Assembly: GCA_002344975.1 (NCBI GenBank)
Contig: DDUV01000031.1
Location: 1-33,086, forward strand
Reading direction: 5' to 3'
DNA length: 33,086 nucleotides
DNA from: Saprospiraceae bacterium UBA2329
Lineage (GTDB): Bacteria; Bacteroidota; Bacteroidia; Chitinophagales; Saprospiraceae
Shown piece by piece: positions 1 through 7,437 of the stretch. Position 1 is the stretch's first letter. Each line of letters starts with the position of its first letter. Made by a program: the position numbers and the translations under genes. Under the pieces are notes generated by a model that worked only from the letters and a program-made list of their open reading frames with translations, ran no database searches and was not told the origin of the DNA.

Positions 1-20
1 CTTTATTTTTTTATCGCCCC

Positions 21-1262
21 TTAGACGCCGAGCAGCAGCAATCCCGGGTCTTCCAGCAGCTCTTTCACTTTTACGAGGAAAGTTACAGAGGTGCTGCCGT
101 CTATGATGCGATGGTCGTAAGACAAGGCCAGATACATCATCGGGCGGATGACCACCTGACCGTTGACGGCAACCGGGCGCTCTTTGATGGCGTGCATGCC
201 GAGGATGGCCGATTGCGGTTCGTTGATGATGGGCGTGCTGAGCAGCGAGCCGAACACGCCGCCGTTGGTGATGGTAAAGGTGCCGCCCTGCATGTCTTCG
301 AGGCTGAGCGTGCCGTTTCTGGCTTTGCCGGATAGGTCTTTGATGGCCAATTCAATTTCGGCGAAATTGAGCGATTCCACATTGCGCACCGGCGGCACTA
401 CCAGTCCGTTGGGGGTAGAAATGGCGATGGAAATGTCCACATAATCGTGATACACAATTTCGTCGCCTTCAATGCGGGCGTTCACGTCGGGCATCTCCAT
501 GAGTACTTTGGCGCAAGCCGTGGCAAAGAGCGACATGAAGCCCAGTTTGATGCCGAATTTTTTCTCAAAACGCTCATTGTATTTGGAGCGCAGGGCCATT
601 ACCTCGCTGAGGTCCACTTCATTGAAAGTAGTGAGCATGGCCGTTTCGTTTTTGGCTTTCACCAACCGGGCGGCAATGGTGCGGCGCATGCGGCTCATCT
701 TTTTGCGATCCTCTGCACGGCTGAATGCCTGATGATCGGCAGCAGCGGGTGCGGCAGGCGAGGCAGGAGCGACGGGAGCAGGAGCGGCAGGAGCGGGCGC
801 AGGAGTGGCCACTGCTTTCAGCGCGTCTTCTTTGGTAATGCGGCCATCTCTTCCGGTACCGGCTACGGCAGCAGGAGCTATGTCGTTTTCTTTCAGAATT
901 TTGGCGGCTGCCGGCGAAGGATGCCCGGAGGCATAAGTGGCTTCAGCGGGTTGTGAAGCGGGGGCAGCGGGAGCGGGCGTTTCAGCTTTGGGGGCCGGAG
1001 CGGCTCCGTCTGCGGGGCGAGCGGCGGCGGTGTCTATACGGGCCACCACGGCGCCTATTTCGAGGTCGTCGCCTTCTTTGGCTACATATATAAGAATGCC
1101 GGAAGCCTCGGCTGGAAGTTCGAGCGTTGCTTTATCTGATTCAAATTCACAGATAGACTCGTCAATATTGACATAGGCGCCATTGGGTTTCAACCACTTA
1201 GACAGGGTTACTTCTGAAATGGATTCACCGATGACGGGTACTTTGGCTTCAAGAAGGCTCAT
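21..1262 (-). CDS. sucB: Dihydrolipoyllysine-residue succinyltransferase (2-oxoglutarate dehydrogenase E2)
   Basis: This 413-residue E2 subunit transfers succinyl groups from lipoyl-lysine to CoA in the 2-oxoglutarate dehydrogenase complex. An N-terminal lipoyl domain (about 1-78) carries the motif ESDKATLE, with K44 as the predicted lipoylated lysine. An Ala/Pro-rich linker follows, then a peripheral subunit-binding domain (about 114-148), a second Ala/Pro linker, and the catalytic acyltransferase domain ending in HRIIDG (H384, D388). The overall pattern is SucB-like rather than AceF-like: one lipoyl domain, VPVIGESISE at the N-terminus, and a GVFGSLLSTPIINEPQ-type catalytic core. The gene is full length and the ATG at 1262 leads directly into the lipoyl domain. 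It is the downstream partner of an E1 beta gene, separated by a 122-nt spacer filled mostly by a heptamer repeat. No sucA (E1o) gene is present in the window. Confidence 0.93.
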   Translation of the reverse strand: MSLLEAKVPVIGESISEVTLSKWLKPNGAYVNIDESICEFESDKATLELPAEASGILIYVAKEGDDLEIGAVVARIDTAAARPADGAAPAPKAETPAPAAPASQPAEATYASGHPSPAAAKILKENDIAPAAVAGTGRDGRITKEDALKAVATPAPAPAAPAPVAPASPAAPAAADHQAFSRAEDRKKMSRMRRTIAARLVKAKNETAMLTTFNEVDLSEVMALRSKYNERFEKKFGIKLGFMSLFATACAKVLMEMPDVNARIEGDEIVYHDYVDISIAISTPNGLVVPPVRNVESLNFAEIELAIKDLSGKARNGTLSLEDMQGGTFTITNGGVFGSLLSTPIINEPQSAILGMHAIKERPVAVNGQVVIRPMMYLALSYDHRIIDGSTSVTFLVKVKELLEDPGLLLLGV

Positions 1263-1299
1263 CGCTGTATGTTTTGGATATCAAAAAGTCAATGTTCAA

Positions 1300-1376
1300 G
1301 ATTTCGGATTACCGATTTCGGATTTCGGATTCCCGATTTCGGATTTCGGATTCCCGATTTCGGATTCCCGATTTCG
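1300..1376. repeat. Heptanucleotide tandem array, GATTTCG/GATTCCC family
   Basis: Eleven consecutive 7-nt units without any indel fill the spacer between pdhB and sucB. Seven are GATTTCG, three GATTCCC and one GATTACC. Every unit starts with GATT and only the last three bases vary. The array begins 38 nt upstream of the sucB start codon and ends 8 nt before the pdhB stop, so it is probably transcribed within the operon. The period is not a multiple of three, so unit gain or loss would be tolerated only outside coding sequence. Confidence 0.93.
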
Positions 1377-1384
1377 CGTTGAAG

Positions 1385-2371
1385 TTAGTACCTGACGTAC
1401 ATTACTTCTTTCACCGCTTTTACAATTTTAGCGGCATTCGGCATATATTCCTCCACCAAAGTGGGTGCATATCCCAAAGAAGTATCTGCGGCATTGATGC
1501 GCATGATGGGAGCGTCGAGGTAGTCGAAAGCATGGCGCTGTACCACATACGCCACCTCTGAAGACACGCCCGCGAAAGGCCAGGACTCGTCAATGACCAC
1601 CAGACGATTGGTCTTTTTGACCGACTCAATGATGGTGCGAACATCCAATGGGCGGATGGTGCGCAGATCAATCACCTCGGCGGAGATACCTTCCGAAGCA
1701 AGTATCTCGGCTGCTTCGAGCGTGGGCAACATCATTTTGTTGTAAGAAACGAGCGTCACATCTGTGCCCTGCTTGCGCACTGCCGCCACTCCGATGGGTA
1801 CCAAATACTCGCCGTCGGGTACTTCGCCGGTGTGGCCGTAGAGCATTTCCGACTCCATGATGCAAACCGGATCCTCGTCGCGAATGGCCGATTTGAGCAA
1901 GCCTTTGGCATCGGCGGGATCAATGCAGGAAATGACCTTGAGGCCGGGCACATTGGCCATCCAACTTTCGAAAGTTTGGGAGTGCTGCTGCGCCAACTGT
2001 CCGGCTGCGCCCGAAGGCCCGCGAAACACAATGGGGCACTGGAACTGGCCGGCAGATTGGGAAAGCGTTTTGGCTGCGTTGTTTACGATCTGGTCGAAAG
2101 CCAGGACGGCAAAGTTCCAGGTCATAAACTCCACGATGGGACGCAGGCCGTTCATGGCGGCTCCTACGCCGATGCCGGCAAAGCCCAACTCCGCAATGGG
2201 CGTATCAATGACGCGCCTGGGGCCGAACTCATCGAGCATGCCTTTGCTTACTTTATAGGCGCCGTTGTACTCGGCTACTTCTTCGCCCATCAGGAAAACC
2301 GTTTCATCGCGGCGCATTTCCTCGATCATGGCTTCGCGCAGGGCGTCTCTAAGTGCTAACGTTCTACTCAT
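1385..2371 (-). CDS. pdhB: Pyruvate dehydrogenase E1 component, beta subunit
   Basis: The 328-residue protein is the beta subunit of a heterotetrameric 2-oxoacid dehydrogenase E1, which decarboxylates pyruvate with thiamine diphosphate and loads the acetyl group onto E2. The N-terminal transketolase-like pyrimidine-binding half contains MGEEVAEYNGAYKVSKG, the conserved DTPIAELGFAGIGVGAA segment with the catalytic glutamate, and GQLAQQHSQ with the active-site histidine. The C-terminal half has the transketolase C-domain pattern (DLRTIRPLD, VVIDESWPFAG). Length and motifs match stand-alone PdhB, so the pyruvate assignment is preferred over branched-chain substrates. The expected pdhA is not adjacent, and the next gene downstream is a SucB-type rather than AceF-type E2. 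A -7 element lies at 2420-2427. Confidence 0.9.
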   Translation of the reverse strand: MSRTLALRDALREAMIEEMRRDETVFLMGEEVAEYNGAYKVSKGMLDEFGPRRVIDTPIAELGFAGIGVGAAMNGLRPIVEFMTWNFAVLAFDQIVNNAAKTLSQSAGQFQCPIVFRGPSGAAGQLAQQHSQTFESWMANVPGLKVISCIDPADAKGLLKSAIRDEDPVCIMESEMLYGHTGEVPDGEYLVPIGVAAVRKQGTDVTLVSYNKMMLPTLEAAEILASEGISAEVIDLRTIRPLDVRTIIESVKKTNRLVVIDESWPFAGVSSEVAYVVQRHAFDYLDAPIMRINAADTSLGYAPTLVEEYMPNAAKIVKAVKEVMYVRY

Positions 2372-2419
2372 AATGCCGAAATAACTCTTGGGTGGTTCAA
2401 ATGTTCGTCAAAAGCGGCG

Positions 2420-2427
2420 CAAAAGTA
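2420..2427 (-). promoter_or_regulatory. Bacteroidota -7 promoter element for pdhB-sucB
   Basis: On the minus strand the octamer reads TACTTTTG, a perfect match to TAnnTTTG, 49 nt upstream of the pdhB ATG. No convincing -33 TTG is seen at the usual distance, so only the -7 element is called. Confidence 0.55.
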
Positions 2428-2494
2428 AGTGTTTTTCGAGATGGAGGGTGCGTTGGGGTGTTATTAATTATTGTAGTCCTTCAAAAGCAGTCGG

Positions 2495-2585
2495 CTGCAA
2501 GCCTCAAGCTGCAAGCCTCAAGCTGCAAGCCTCAAGCTGCAAGCCTCAAGCTGCAAGCCTCAAGCTGCAAGCCTCAAGCTGCAAG
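2495..2585. repeat. Heptanucleotide tandem array, CTGCAAG/CCTCAAG family
   Basis: Thirteen units alternate strictly: CTGCAAG (seven) and CCTCAAG (six). There is no substitution or indel over 91 nt, equivalent to 6.5 copies of a 14-nt unit. The array lies in the divergent spacer between pdhB and the small lipoprotein gene. Its perfection implies recent expansion or active homogenisation. A degenerate array in the opposite orientation follows at 2602-2636, and a related degenerate array lies at 18659-18707. Confidence 0.95.
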
Positions 2586-2636
2586 CATTCAAGGAATGTA
2601 GCTTATGTCTTGATACTTACGGCTTGAAGCTCAGAG
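2586..2636. repeat. Short hairpin and inverted, decayed heptamer units beside the perfect array
   Basis: Positions 2586-2598 form CATTC-AAG-GAATG, a perfect 5-bp hairpin. From 2602 five further 7-nt units follow: CTTATGT, CTTGATA, CTTACGG, CTTGAAG, CTCAGAG. They resemble the reverse complements of the neighbouring array units (CTTGCAG, CTTGAGG) with substitutions. The array and this segment together form an imperfect inverted repeat centred near 2592. Confidence 0.65.
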
Positions 2637-2651
2637 AAGAATATCAAAAAA

Positions 2652-2684
2652 TTGCATACATTAGAATAATTAGCCTCAACTTTG
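2652..2684 (+). promoter_or_regulatory. Possible promoter for the lipoprotein-ytxJ-mnmD unit
   Basis: A TTG at 2652-2654 and CAACTTTG at 2677-2684 (one mismatch to TAnnTTTG), separated by 22 nt, fit a Bacteroidota promoter about 40 nt upstream of the lipoprotein ATG. The -7 mismatch makes this tentative. Confidence 0.35.
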
Positions 2685-2725
2685 CGTTCACAAACGTGTT
2701 TTTGAAAAACGAAAATCAAATTACC

Positions 2726-2878
2726 ATGAAATCCAAAATGTTCCGCAGCGTCCTCATCATAGCTGCCCTGTGTATGACCGCCCTTTCTTTCTCTTCCTGC
2801 AATCGCGGCTACGGCTGCCCCACCAACTTCTCCATGCAGAGCGCTGCGGGTGCAGTGATCTCTTGCATAGCCGACTAA
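2726..2878 (+). CDS. Small predicted lipoprotein, 50 residues
   Basis: The product has a positively charged N-terminus (MKSKMFR), a hydrophobic stretch (SVLIIAALCMTALSF) and a lipobox-like FSSC with the candidate lipidated cysteine at about residue 24. The mature peptide of about 27 residues contains CNRGYGCPTNF. The ATG at 2726 is chosen over an upstream in-frame start at 2624 because it gives a canonical lipoprotein signal and follows the candidate promoter. The stop is 10 nt before ytxJ, so the two are probably co-transcribed. The function is unknown. The lipobox departs from the E. coli consensus at -3, which is common in Bacteroidota. Confidence 0.72.
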   Translation: MKSKMFRSVLIIAALCMTALSFSSCNRGYGCPTNFSMQSAAGAVISCIAD

Positions 2879-2888
2879 GCGAGCAACC

Positions 2889-3236
2889 ATGATTCACTGG
2901 AAAGCGCTCGAATCCGAAGACCAGATCGAGGCAATCGTCGCCCGTTCGCACGAGGCGCCCTGTGTGATTTTCAAGCACAGTGTGCGCTGCAACATCAGCT
3001 ACATTGCCAAACACCGCCTAGAGCAGAAATGGGATTTTGCGCCTGACGAACTGGAGGCCTATTACCTCGATCTCATTGCACACCGCCCTGTTTCTGCTTC
3101 TGTGGCCGAGCGCTTCGGCGTACACCACGAGTCGCCCCAATTGCTTCTGATCCGCAACGGCGAATGCACTTACGATGCCTCCCACTTAGACATTTCGGTG
3201 GACGAGTTGCATGAGTGTTTTCACAACGTCTTCTGA
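2889..3236 (+). CDS. ytxJ: Bacillithiol system redox-active protein YtxJ (monothiol bacilliredoxin)
   Basis: The 115-residue protein has a thioredoxin-like fold typical of YtxJ/DUF2847. The N-terminal MIHWKALES precedes the redox motif KHSVRCNIS, in which C37 is the predicted active cysteine; the family normally shows KHSxRCxIS. The C-terminal half contains HESPQLLLIRNGECTYDASH, the cis-proline/beta-hairpin region. YtxJ proteins are predicted to remove bacillithiol from S-bacillithiolated proteins, so the organism probably makes bacillithiol. The length is normal for the family. The gene lies 10 nt downstream of the small lipoprotein gene and 27 nt upstream of mnmD. Confidence 0.88.
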   Translation: MIHWKALESEDQIEAIVARSHEAPCVIFKHSVRCNISYIAKHRLEQKWDFAPDELEAYYLDLIAHRPVSASVAERFGVHHESPQLLLIRNGECTYDASHLDISVDELHECFHNVF

Positions 3237-3263
3237 ATCCGGCAGTTGCCGAATCCTCTCAAC

Positions 3264-3944
3264 ATGGACCACACCTCCTTGATCGAAACGCAGGATGGCT
3301 CCCATTCGGTGTTGTCGCATCGGTTTGGAGTGACGTACCATTCCAAATACGGCGCCATTCAGGAGTCCCGGCATGTGTTCATTGAGGCGGGTTTGTTTCC
3401 CAAGTTGATCCTGCAAAGAGAATTGGCCGTGCTGGAATTGGGCTTCGGCACGGGCCTCAATGCGTTCCTCACACTGCTGGAGGCCGAGCGCTTGGAACGG
3501 CATATTTTTTATCAAACCATTGAGGCGTTCCCCTTGTCGCAAGAACAGGCTGCCCAACTGAACTACCCCGAACAATTAGAACTGCCCGCGTCGCGCCCAT
3601 GGCTGACCGAGATGCACGCCGCCCCTTCCGACAAACTTCTGCGCCCCACGCCTCATTTTCAATTTCGCAAAACCATCGGCCGCTTCGAGGAACTTGATCT
3701 TCAGAATGCCTTCGACGTGGCTTATTTCGACGCTTTCGCCCCCGAAACGCAACCCGAACTCTGGACCGAAGAGGTGCTGGGCCGGGTATATAGAGCACTG
3801 CGCCCGCAAGGTATATTGGTGACGTATTGTGCCAAAGGCGCCGTGAAACGCACGCTCAAAAGTCTCGGCTTTCAGATAGAACGCATCCCAGGCCCGCCGG
3901 GCAAACGGGAGATGACGCGGGCGGTGAAGACGGAGGCGAAATAG
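3264..3944 (+). CDS. mnmD: tRNA 5-methylaminomethyl-2-thiouridine methyltransferase MnmD
   Basis: The 226-residue protein is a stand-alone equivalent of the methyltransferase half of MnmC (DUF752/Methyltransf_30). It is predicted to methylate nm5s2U34 to mnm5s2U34 in tRNA using S-adenosylmethionine. The Rossmann motif I is AVLELGFGTGLNAF. The catalytic region DVAYFDAFAPETQPELW and the C-terminal KREMTRAV are characteristic of the family. The ATG at 3264 is preferred over an in-frame TTG at 3246. There is no FAD oxidase half, so a separate enzyme would have to supply nm5 intermediates. It is probably in one unit with ytxJ. Confidence 0.88.
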   Translation: MDHTSLIETQDGSHSVLSHRFGVTYHSKYGAIQESRHVFIEAGLFPKLILQRELAVLELGFGTGLNAFLTLLEAERLERHIFYQTIEAFPLSQEQAAQLNYPEQLELPASRPWLTEMHAAPSDKLLRPTPHFQFRKTIGRFEELDLQNAFDVAYFDAFAPETQPELWTEEVLGRVYRALRPQGILVTYCAKGAVKRTLKSLGFQIERIPGPPGKREMTRAVKTEAK

Positions 3945-4008
3945 ATACCCCATAGCAGCAAAGGATAAGCCATGCGGTTGTTGATATCTGTTACCATCAA
4001 TATATCTT

Positions 4009-4722
4009 ATGACCACAGAAGAAACAATACTTTGGGAGAAAATAGTGGCGTTCAGGCTCAACGACGACAGCGCGGCATTTAAATTTTCGCACAGGCTGGC
4101 CAGAGAAAATGGCTGGACGATCTCCTATTCTGAAAAGGTTATTCAGGAATACAAAAAATTCATTTTTCTGTGTTGCGTATCTCCATCCGCGGTGACGCCT
4201 TCCGATGAGGTGGACCAAGTGTGGCATTTGCATTTGACCTATACCAAATCTTACTGGACAGACCTTTGCCGAAATACCCTCGCCAAAGAAATACATCACA
4301 CACCGACAAAAGGCGGATTCGCAGAGGGGAAGAAATTTGACGAGCTATACACCGCAACGCTTGAGCTATACAAAGACAAGTTTAAGGCCAAGCCGCCCAA
4401 GAGCATTTGGCCCGCCAAAGAAAAAAGGTTTTCCGACATCCATTTTCAAAGAGTGAATTTGAAAAACTACTGGTTGTTGCGCAAGCCTGATTGGAGCATC
4501 AACAGTGTAGCCTTCTTTGTTGCTATTGTTACAACGCTGTTGTTTATCATGTCGCAATCAAGCGGCACAAGGGGGAAAATCATCGGGCTGCTCGTCTTAT
4601 TCGGCATCCTGTTGTGGGGCATTATAACGCATAAAAACAGCGGCGGCGACAGTTGGGGTGGAGGCGCCGATAGCGGGATGGCAGGTTGTGGCGGCTGCGG
4701 AAGTGGCTGCGGCGGGGATTAG
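4009..4722 (+). CDS. Glycine-rich domain (GRDP/DUF1399-like) membrane protein
   Basis: The 237-residue protein has an N-terminal soluble part with the signature DEVDQVWHLHLTYTKSYW followed by IHHTPTKGG. This His-rich pattern is known from glycine-rich domain proteins (GRDP/DUF1399) and related bacterial membrane proteins. Two transmembrane helices follow at about 168-184 and 190-205, then a Gly/Cys-rich C-terminal tail ending GGCGSGCGGD. The tail has four cysteines and may bind metal or be post-translationally modified. The biochemical function is not established. The gene appears more A+T-rich than mnmD upstream and ends at a bidirectional terminator facing the convergent fibre gene. Confidence 0.6.
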   Translation: MTTEETILWEKIVAFRLNDDSAAFKFSHRLARENGWTISYSEKVIQEYKKFIFLCCVSPSAVTPSDEVDQVWHLHLTYTKSYWTDLCRNTLAKEIHHTPTKGGFAEGKKFDELYTATLELYKDKFKAKPPKSIWPAKEKRFSDIHFQRVNLKNYWLLRKPDWSINSVAFFVAIVTTLLFIMSQSSGTRGKIIGLLVLFGILLWGIITHKNSGGDSWGGGADSGMAGCGGCGSGCGGD

Positions 4723-4753
4723 AAAAACATCGAGGTAACCAATCAAATAAAAA

Positions 4754-4784
4754 ATCCGCCTCAACTTTCAACATTGAGGCGGAT
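4754..4784 (-). terminator. Rho-independent terminator between convergent genes
   Basis: A perfect 11-bp stem (ATCCGCCTCAA / TTGAGGCGGAT) encloses a 9-nt loop. On the minus strand it is followed by TTTTTTATTTG, so it terminates the fibre-protein gene. On the plus strand it may also stop transcription from the 4009 gene. Confidence 0.85.
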
Positions 4785-4841
4785 GATGCAGGCGCCCGGT
4801 TTCAAAACGAACTCCTCCGGGCTTTATTCAAATCAATTTCG

Positions 4842-7367
4842 TTATCGCCTGCCCGACGAGGCCGCGTACCTTTCCAACTGGTCCAATACGCGGGTGTAAT
4901 GATCAATGGTTTTTTGTGCCAATTCTTTATCTCCCGGATTCTTCATCAAATCTTCCAGATACGGATACTGTGTGAGGTCAAAGTTTTGGTGCTTTGCCTT
5001 TTCGACCATAGGCGCCAGAGCTTCCTGCAAATTGCTGTAAGTAGAGGGCACATAACGATTCAAAGCCAACTGTTGCAAAGTAGGCGAGGTCGTGTAGCTA
5101 GGCTTCGTCCGAACGATGTCATTGCCACCCGTATCAAAAAAATGCGGCTTGTAGTCAGGGTCAAGTTGCTGAAGCGCCAGTTGCATCTGATTGATAACGA
5201 TTTGCATGTTTTCTACCGTTTGTGCCATGTCATTGGCATTGATGCCAACCGCCGTATTGACGTAGCTGAACAGTTCTTTGCCGTCGGATTCGCCCCATGC
5301 AATACCGATGATGCGGGCATAGTCGCGCGCCAACATTTTGTCAGGCGCAACCGCAATGGCAAAACCGTCGCCGTTGCCGGTCGGCAGAATGTAGTCGCCG
5401 CGATGCACCGTACCGATCACTTTCACCTGCACCTGGCCCATAAAGGCAATTTTTTCATAGCTGGCTTCATAACCTTTGGCCGGCATGGCGCCGATAACGC
5501 TCGGACTCTGTGAAATGACCATGAATTTCTCGGCATCCACAAAGCTCTTGGAAATAAGACCTCCTTTGACGCCCACAACATCGCCATAAACGAATGCCTC
5601 GCCGGAATCGGCCTTTTTGAGCCACTCGGCATAATCGGCGCCCCCGGACTCATACGCGACACCGAGGTTCAGCTCATTATAGGCAATATAGCCGCCAAGT
5701 TTTACTCCGTTCACTACCATGCTGATACCAGCCCAGATGGCATCGTCGCAGTCGCCCACAATACAAAGCCCTGCGGCTGCGGCTGCGTTGATGGCAAACT
5801 GAACAATGGAATAAACAAAGTCTAATGTGCCTACCAATAACCCGAAACCGTAGTTGCTGTTAAAGAACTGCGTCACCGAGGAAGGCGGATTGGGAGCGGC
5901 CTGATCTTGGTCTGTGCTGGTGCCATAAACGGACGCTGAGTCCTGGCTCACGCCGTTGACAATGTCGTTGACGATGTTTCTGGCCACACCCGTAAGCCCC
6001 TGGAAGCCTTCTATGCGCCCCATAGCCGCACCCGTGCCGTCGTACATGGTCACGAAATTGATGTTGCGGTCCGGCAATGTGGCATTTACTTTGATGGCCA
6101 CCCCATGCGAGGCGCCTTCTACCCTGAGCGGATAGTTGTCGTAGTTTTCCTGAGCGCCACCCAATGCAGCATGGACGGTCACCTGGCCGTTGAGTTGAGA
6201 AATGCCGCCAACGGTGAGCTTGCCCGTAGCTTGCAAGTCGCCGCCTATGTTTACATTTTTCTCAATGCCCACGCCGCCTTCGACGATGACAGCGCCATTG
6301 TCTTTAGTGGTGGATTGAGTGGTATTGTTGAAGCGGGCAATGCCGTCAACATCCGAGGTGCCGGTCACTGCGCTGTTGCCGCCTACGTTGATGTTTTTCT
6401 CAATGCCCACGCCGCCTTCAACAATGACGGAACCATTGTCTTTGTTGGTAGATTGGGCCGTATTGTTGAAACGGGCGATGCCGTCAACATCCGAGGTGCC
6501 GGTCACTGCGCTGTTGCCGCCTACGTTGATATTTTTCTCAATGCCCACCCCGCCTTCAACAATGACGGAGCCATTGTCTTTGTTGGTAGATTGGGCCGTA
6601 TTGAGAAAGCGGGCGATGCCGTGTACCGTGAGGTCGCCATCTATATTGGCATTTCTGTCCACATCGAGGTCATTACCGATGTGCGCATTATTATCAACAT
6701 CCAGATTTCGCCCGGCCGTCAGGTCCCGTCCGGCGTTGATATCCCGTCCGGCATTGACGTCCACTCCGACGTTGAGGCTGTTGGCAATATTAACATCTCC
6801 CGCCGCCGTGATGCGCAAGCGCTCCAGATTGGTGGTTTTCATCACGAAGTCTCTGCTGTCAAGCGTGCCGATGAAGTGCGGGCCGGGTACGGTCAGATCA
6901 TTGCCGTTCACTTTCCAGAAAGCGGCCGTTTTTTCTACGCCTTCACCTCCTTTCACTTGGTCGGCAGTGCCGGCATGGAAAGCATAGGGCACCGCCATAA
7001 GACGGCTTGCGCTCAAAGGCTCATAAACGCCGCGGTTGTCTTCATCTACCGACAACTCCATCCAGATTTCGTACTCGCTCCAGGGTACTTTCAAAAAGTC
7101 GCCGTTGAGCGTTTGTCCCTGGCCGATGACAATGTTGAATGCCCCCAATTGGCCGGTAGTGACCGCGTGGCTTTCTTCATACACAGACTTGCCGTTGGCG
7201 CCGCCGGCCAGCAAGGCAATCTTCAATTGAATGGATTGCTGGATCATGGGAACCCCTTTGGAATCGCGGGCAACCGCCTGATAATTGATTCCGGGAGGGA
7301 CGCCCTGGCCCCAAAGTAAAAATCCTGCAAGCAGGAAAAACAGTGTGATAAAGGATTGCTTCTTCAT
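4842..7367 (-). CDS. Large secreted fibre-like protein with 46-residue repeats and a GADYAE-type C-terminal region
   Basis: The 841-residue protein starts with a signal peptide (MKKQSFITLFFLLAGFLLWGQ). An N-terminal domain common in secreted Bacteroidota proteins follows (GINYQAVARDSKG near residue 27). Residues about 190-250 are short strand-like repeats rich in Asn/Asp/Gly (INAGRDLTAGRNLDVDNN), suggesting a beta-helical or trimeric fibre shaft. Three 46-residue repeats follow (about 252-385), each containing KDNGSVIVEGGVGIEKN. A hydrophobic Ala/Gly-rich segment lies near 520-555. Around residue 575 the motif GGADYAEW resembles Peptidase_G2-type intramolecular chaperone regions of tail-spike proteins. 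There is no clear T9SS C-terminal domain. It lies 70 nt downstream of a T9SS cargo gene. No phage structural genes are nearby. The function is inferred only. Confidence 0.65.
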   Translation of the reverse strand: MKKQSFITLFFLLAGFLLWGQGVPPGINYQAVARDSKGVPMIQQSIQLKIALLAGGANGKSVYEESHAVTTGQLGAFNIVIGQGQTLNGDFLKVPWSEYEIWMELSVDEDNRGVYEPLSASRLMAVPYAFHAGTADQVKGGEGVEKTAAFWKVNGNDLTVPGPHFIGTLDSRDFVMKTTNLERLRITAAGDVNIANSLNVGVDVNAGRDINAGRDLTAGRNLDVDNNAHIGNDLDVDRNANIDGDLTVHGIARFLNTAQSTNKDNGSVIVEGGVGIEKNINVGGNSAVTGTSDVDGIARFNNTAQSTNKDNGSVIVEGGVGIEKNINVGGNSAVTGTSDVDGIARFNNTTQSTTKDNGAVIVEGGVGIEKNVNIGGDLQATGKLTVGGISQLNGQVTVHAALGGAQENYDNYPLRVEGASHGVAIKVNATLPDRNINFVTMYDGTGAAMGRIEGFQGLTGVARNIVNDIVNGVSQDSASVYGTSTDQDQAAPNPPSSVTQFFNSNYGFGLLVGTLDFVYSIVQFAINAAAAAGLCIVGDCDDAIWAGISMVVNGVKLGGYIAYNELNLGVAYESGGADYAEWLKKADSGEAFVYGDVVGVKGGLISKSFVDAEKFMVISQSPSVIGAMPAKGYEASYEKIAFMGQVQVKVIGTVHRGDYILPTGNGDGFAIAVAPDKMLARDYARIIGIAWGESDGKELFSYVNTAVGINANDMAQTVENMQIVINQMQLALQQLDPDYKPHFFDTGGNDIVRTKPSYTTSPTLQQLALNRYVPSTYSNLQEALAPMVEKAKHQNFDLTQYPYLEDLMKNPGDKELAQKTIDHYTRVLDQLERYAASSGRR
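6235..6625 (-). repeat. 138-bp in-gene tandem repeats
   Basis: Near-identical blocks recur at exactly 138-nt spacing; for example CATTGTCTTT starts at 6296, 6434 and 6572. They encode 46-residue repeats in the fibre-like protein. The two central copies differ at only about a dozen positions, indicating recent duplication or gene conversion. The edges are degenerate. Confidence 0.85.
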
Positions 7368-7437
7368 AAGTTGTAAGTGTTTTAAGTATAAAGGAAGGTG
7401 TTCAAATCAACGAGAATTTGCGGTGGCCGCAATTTTT

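Noticed and set aside
2495..2585. Possible CRISPR array
   Set aside because: The repeats are 7 nt long and contiguous with no spacers, and no cas genes are present.
4842..7367. Prophage or phage-tail island, suggested by the fibre-like protein
   Set aside because: No tail, capsid, terminase, sheath or integrase genes are nearby, and the N-terminal domain and signal peptide are those of secreted Bacteroidota proteins.
7411..7436. Hairpin with T-run between the T9SS and fibre genes
   Set aside because: Only a 6-bp stem, and the T-run lies on the strand opposite to transcription of both genes.
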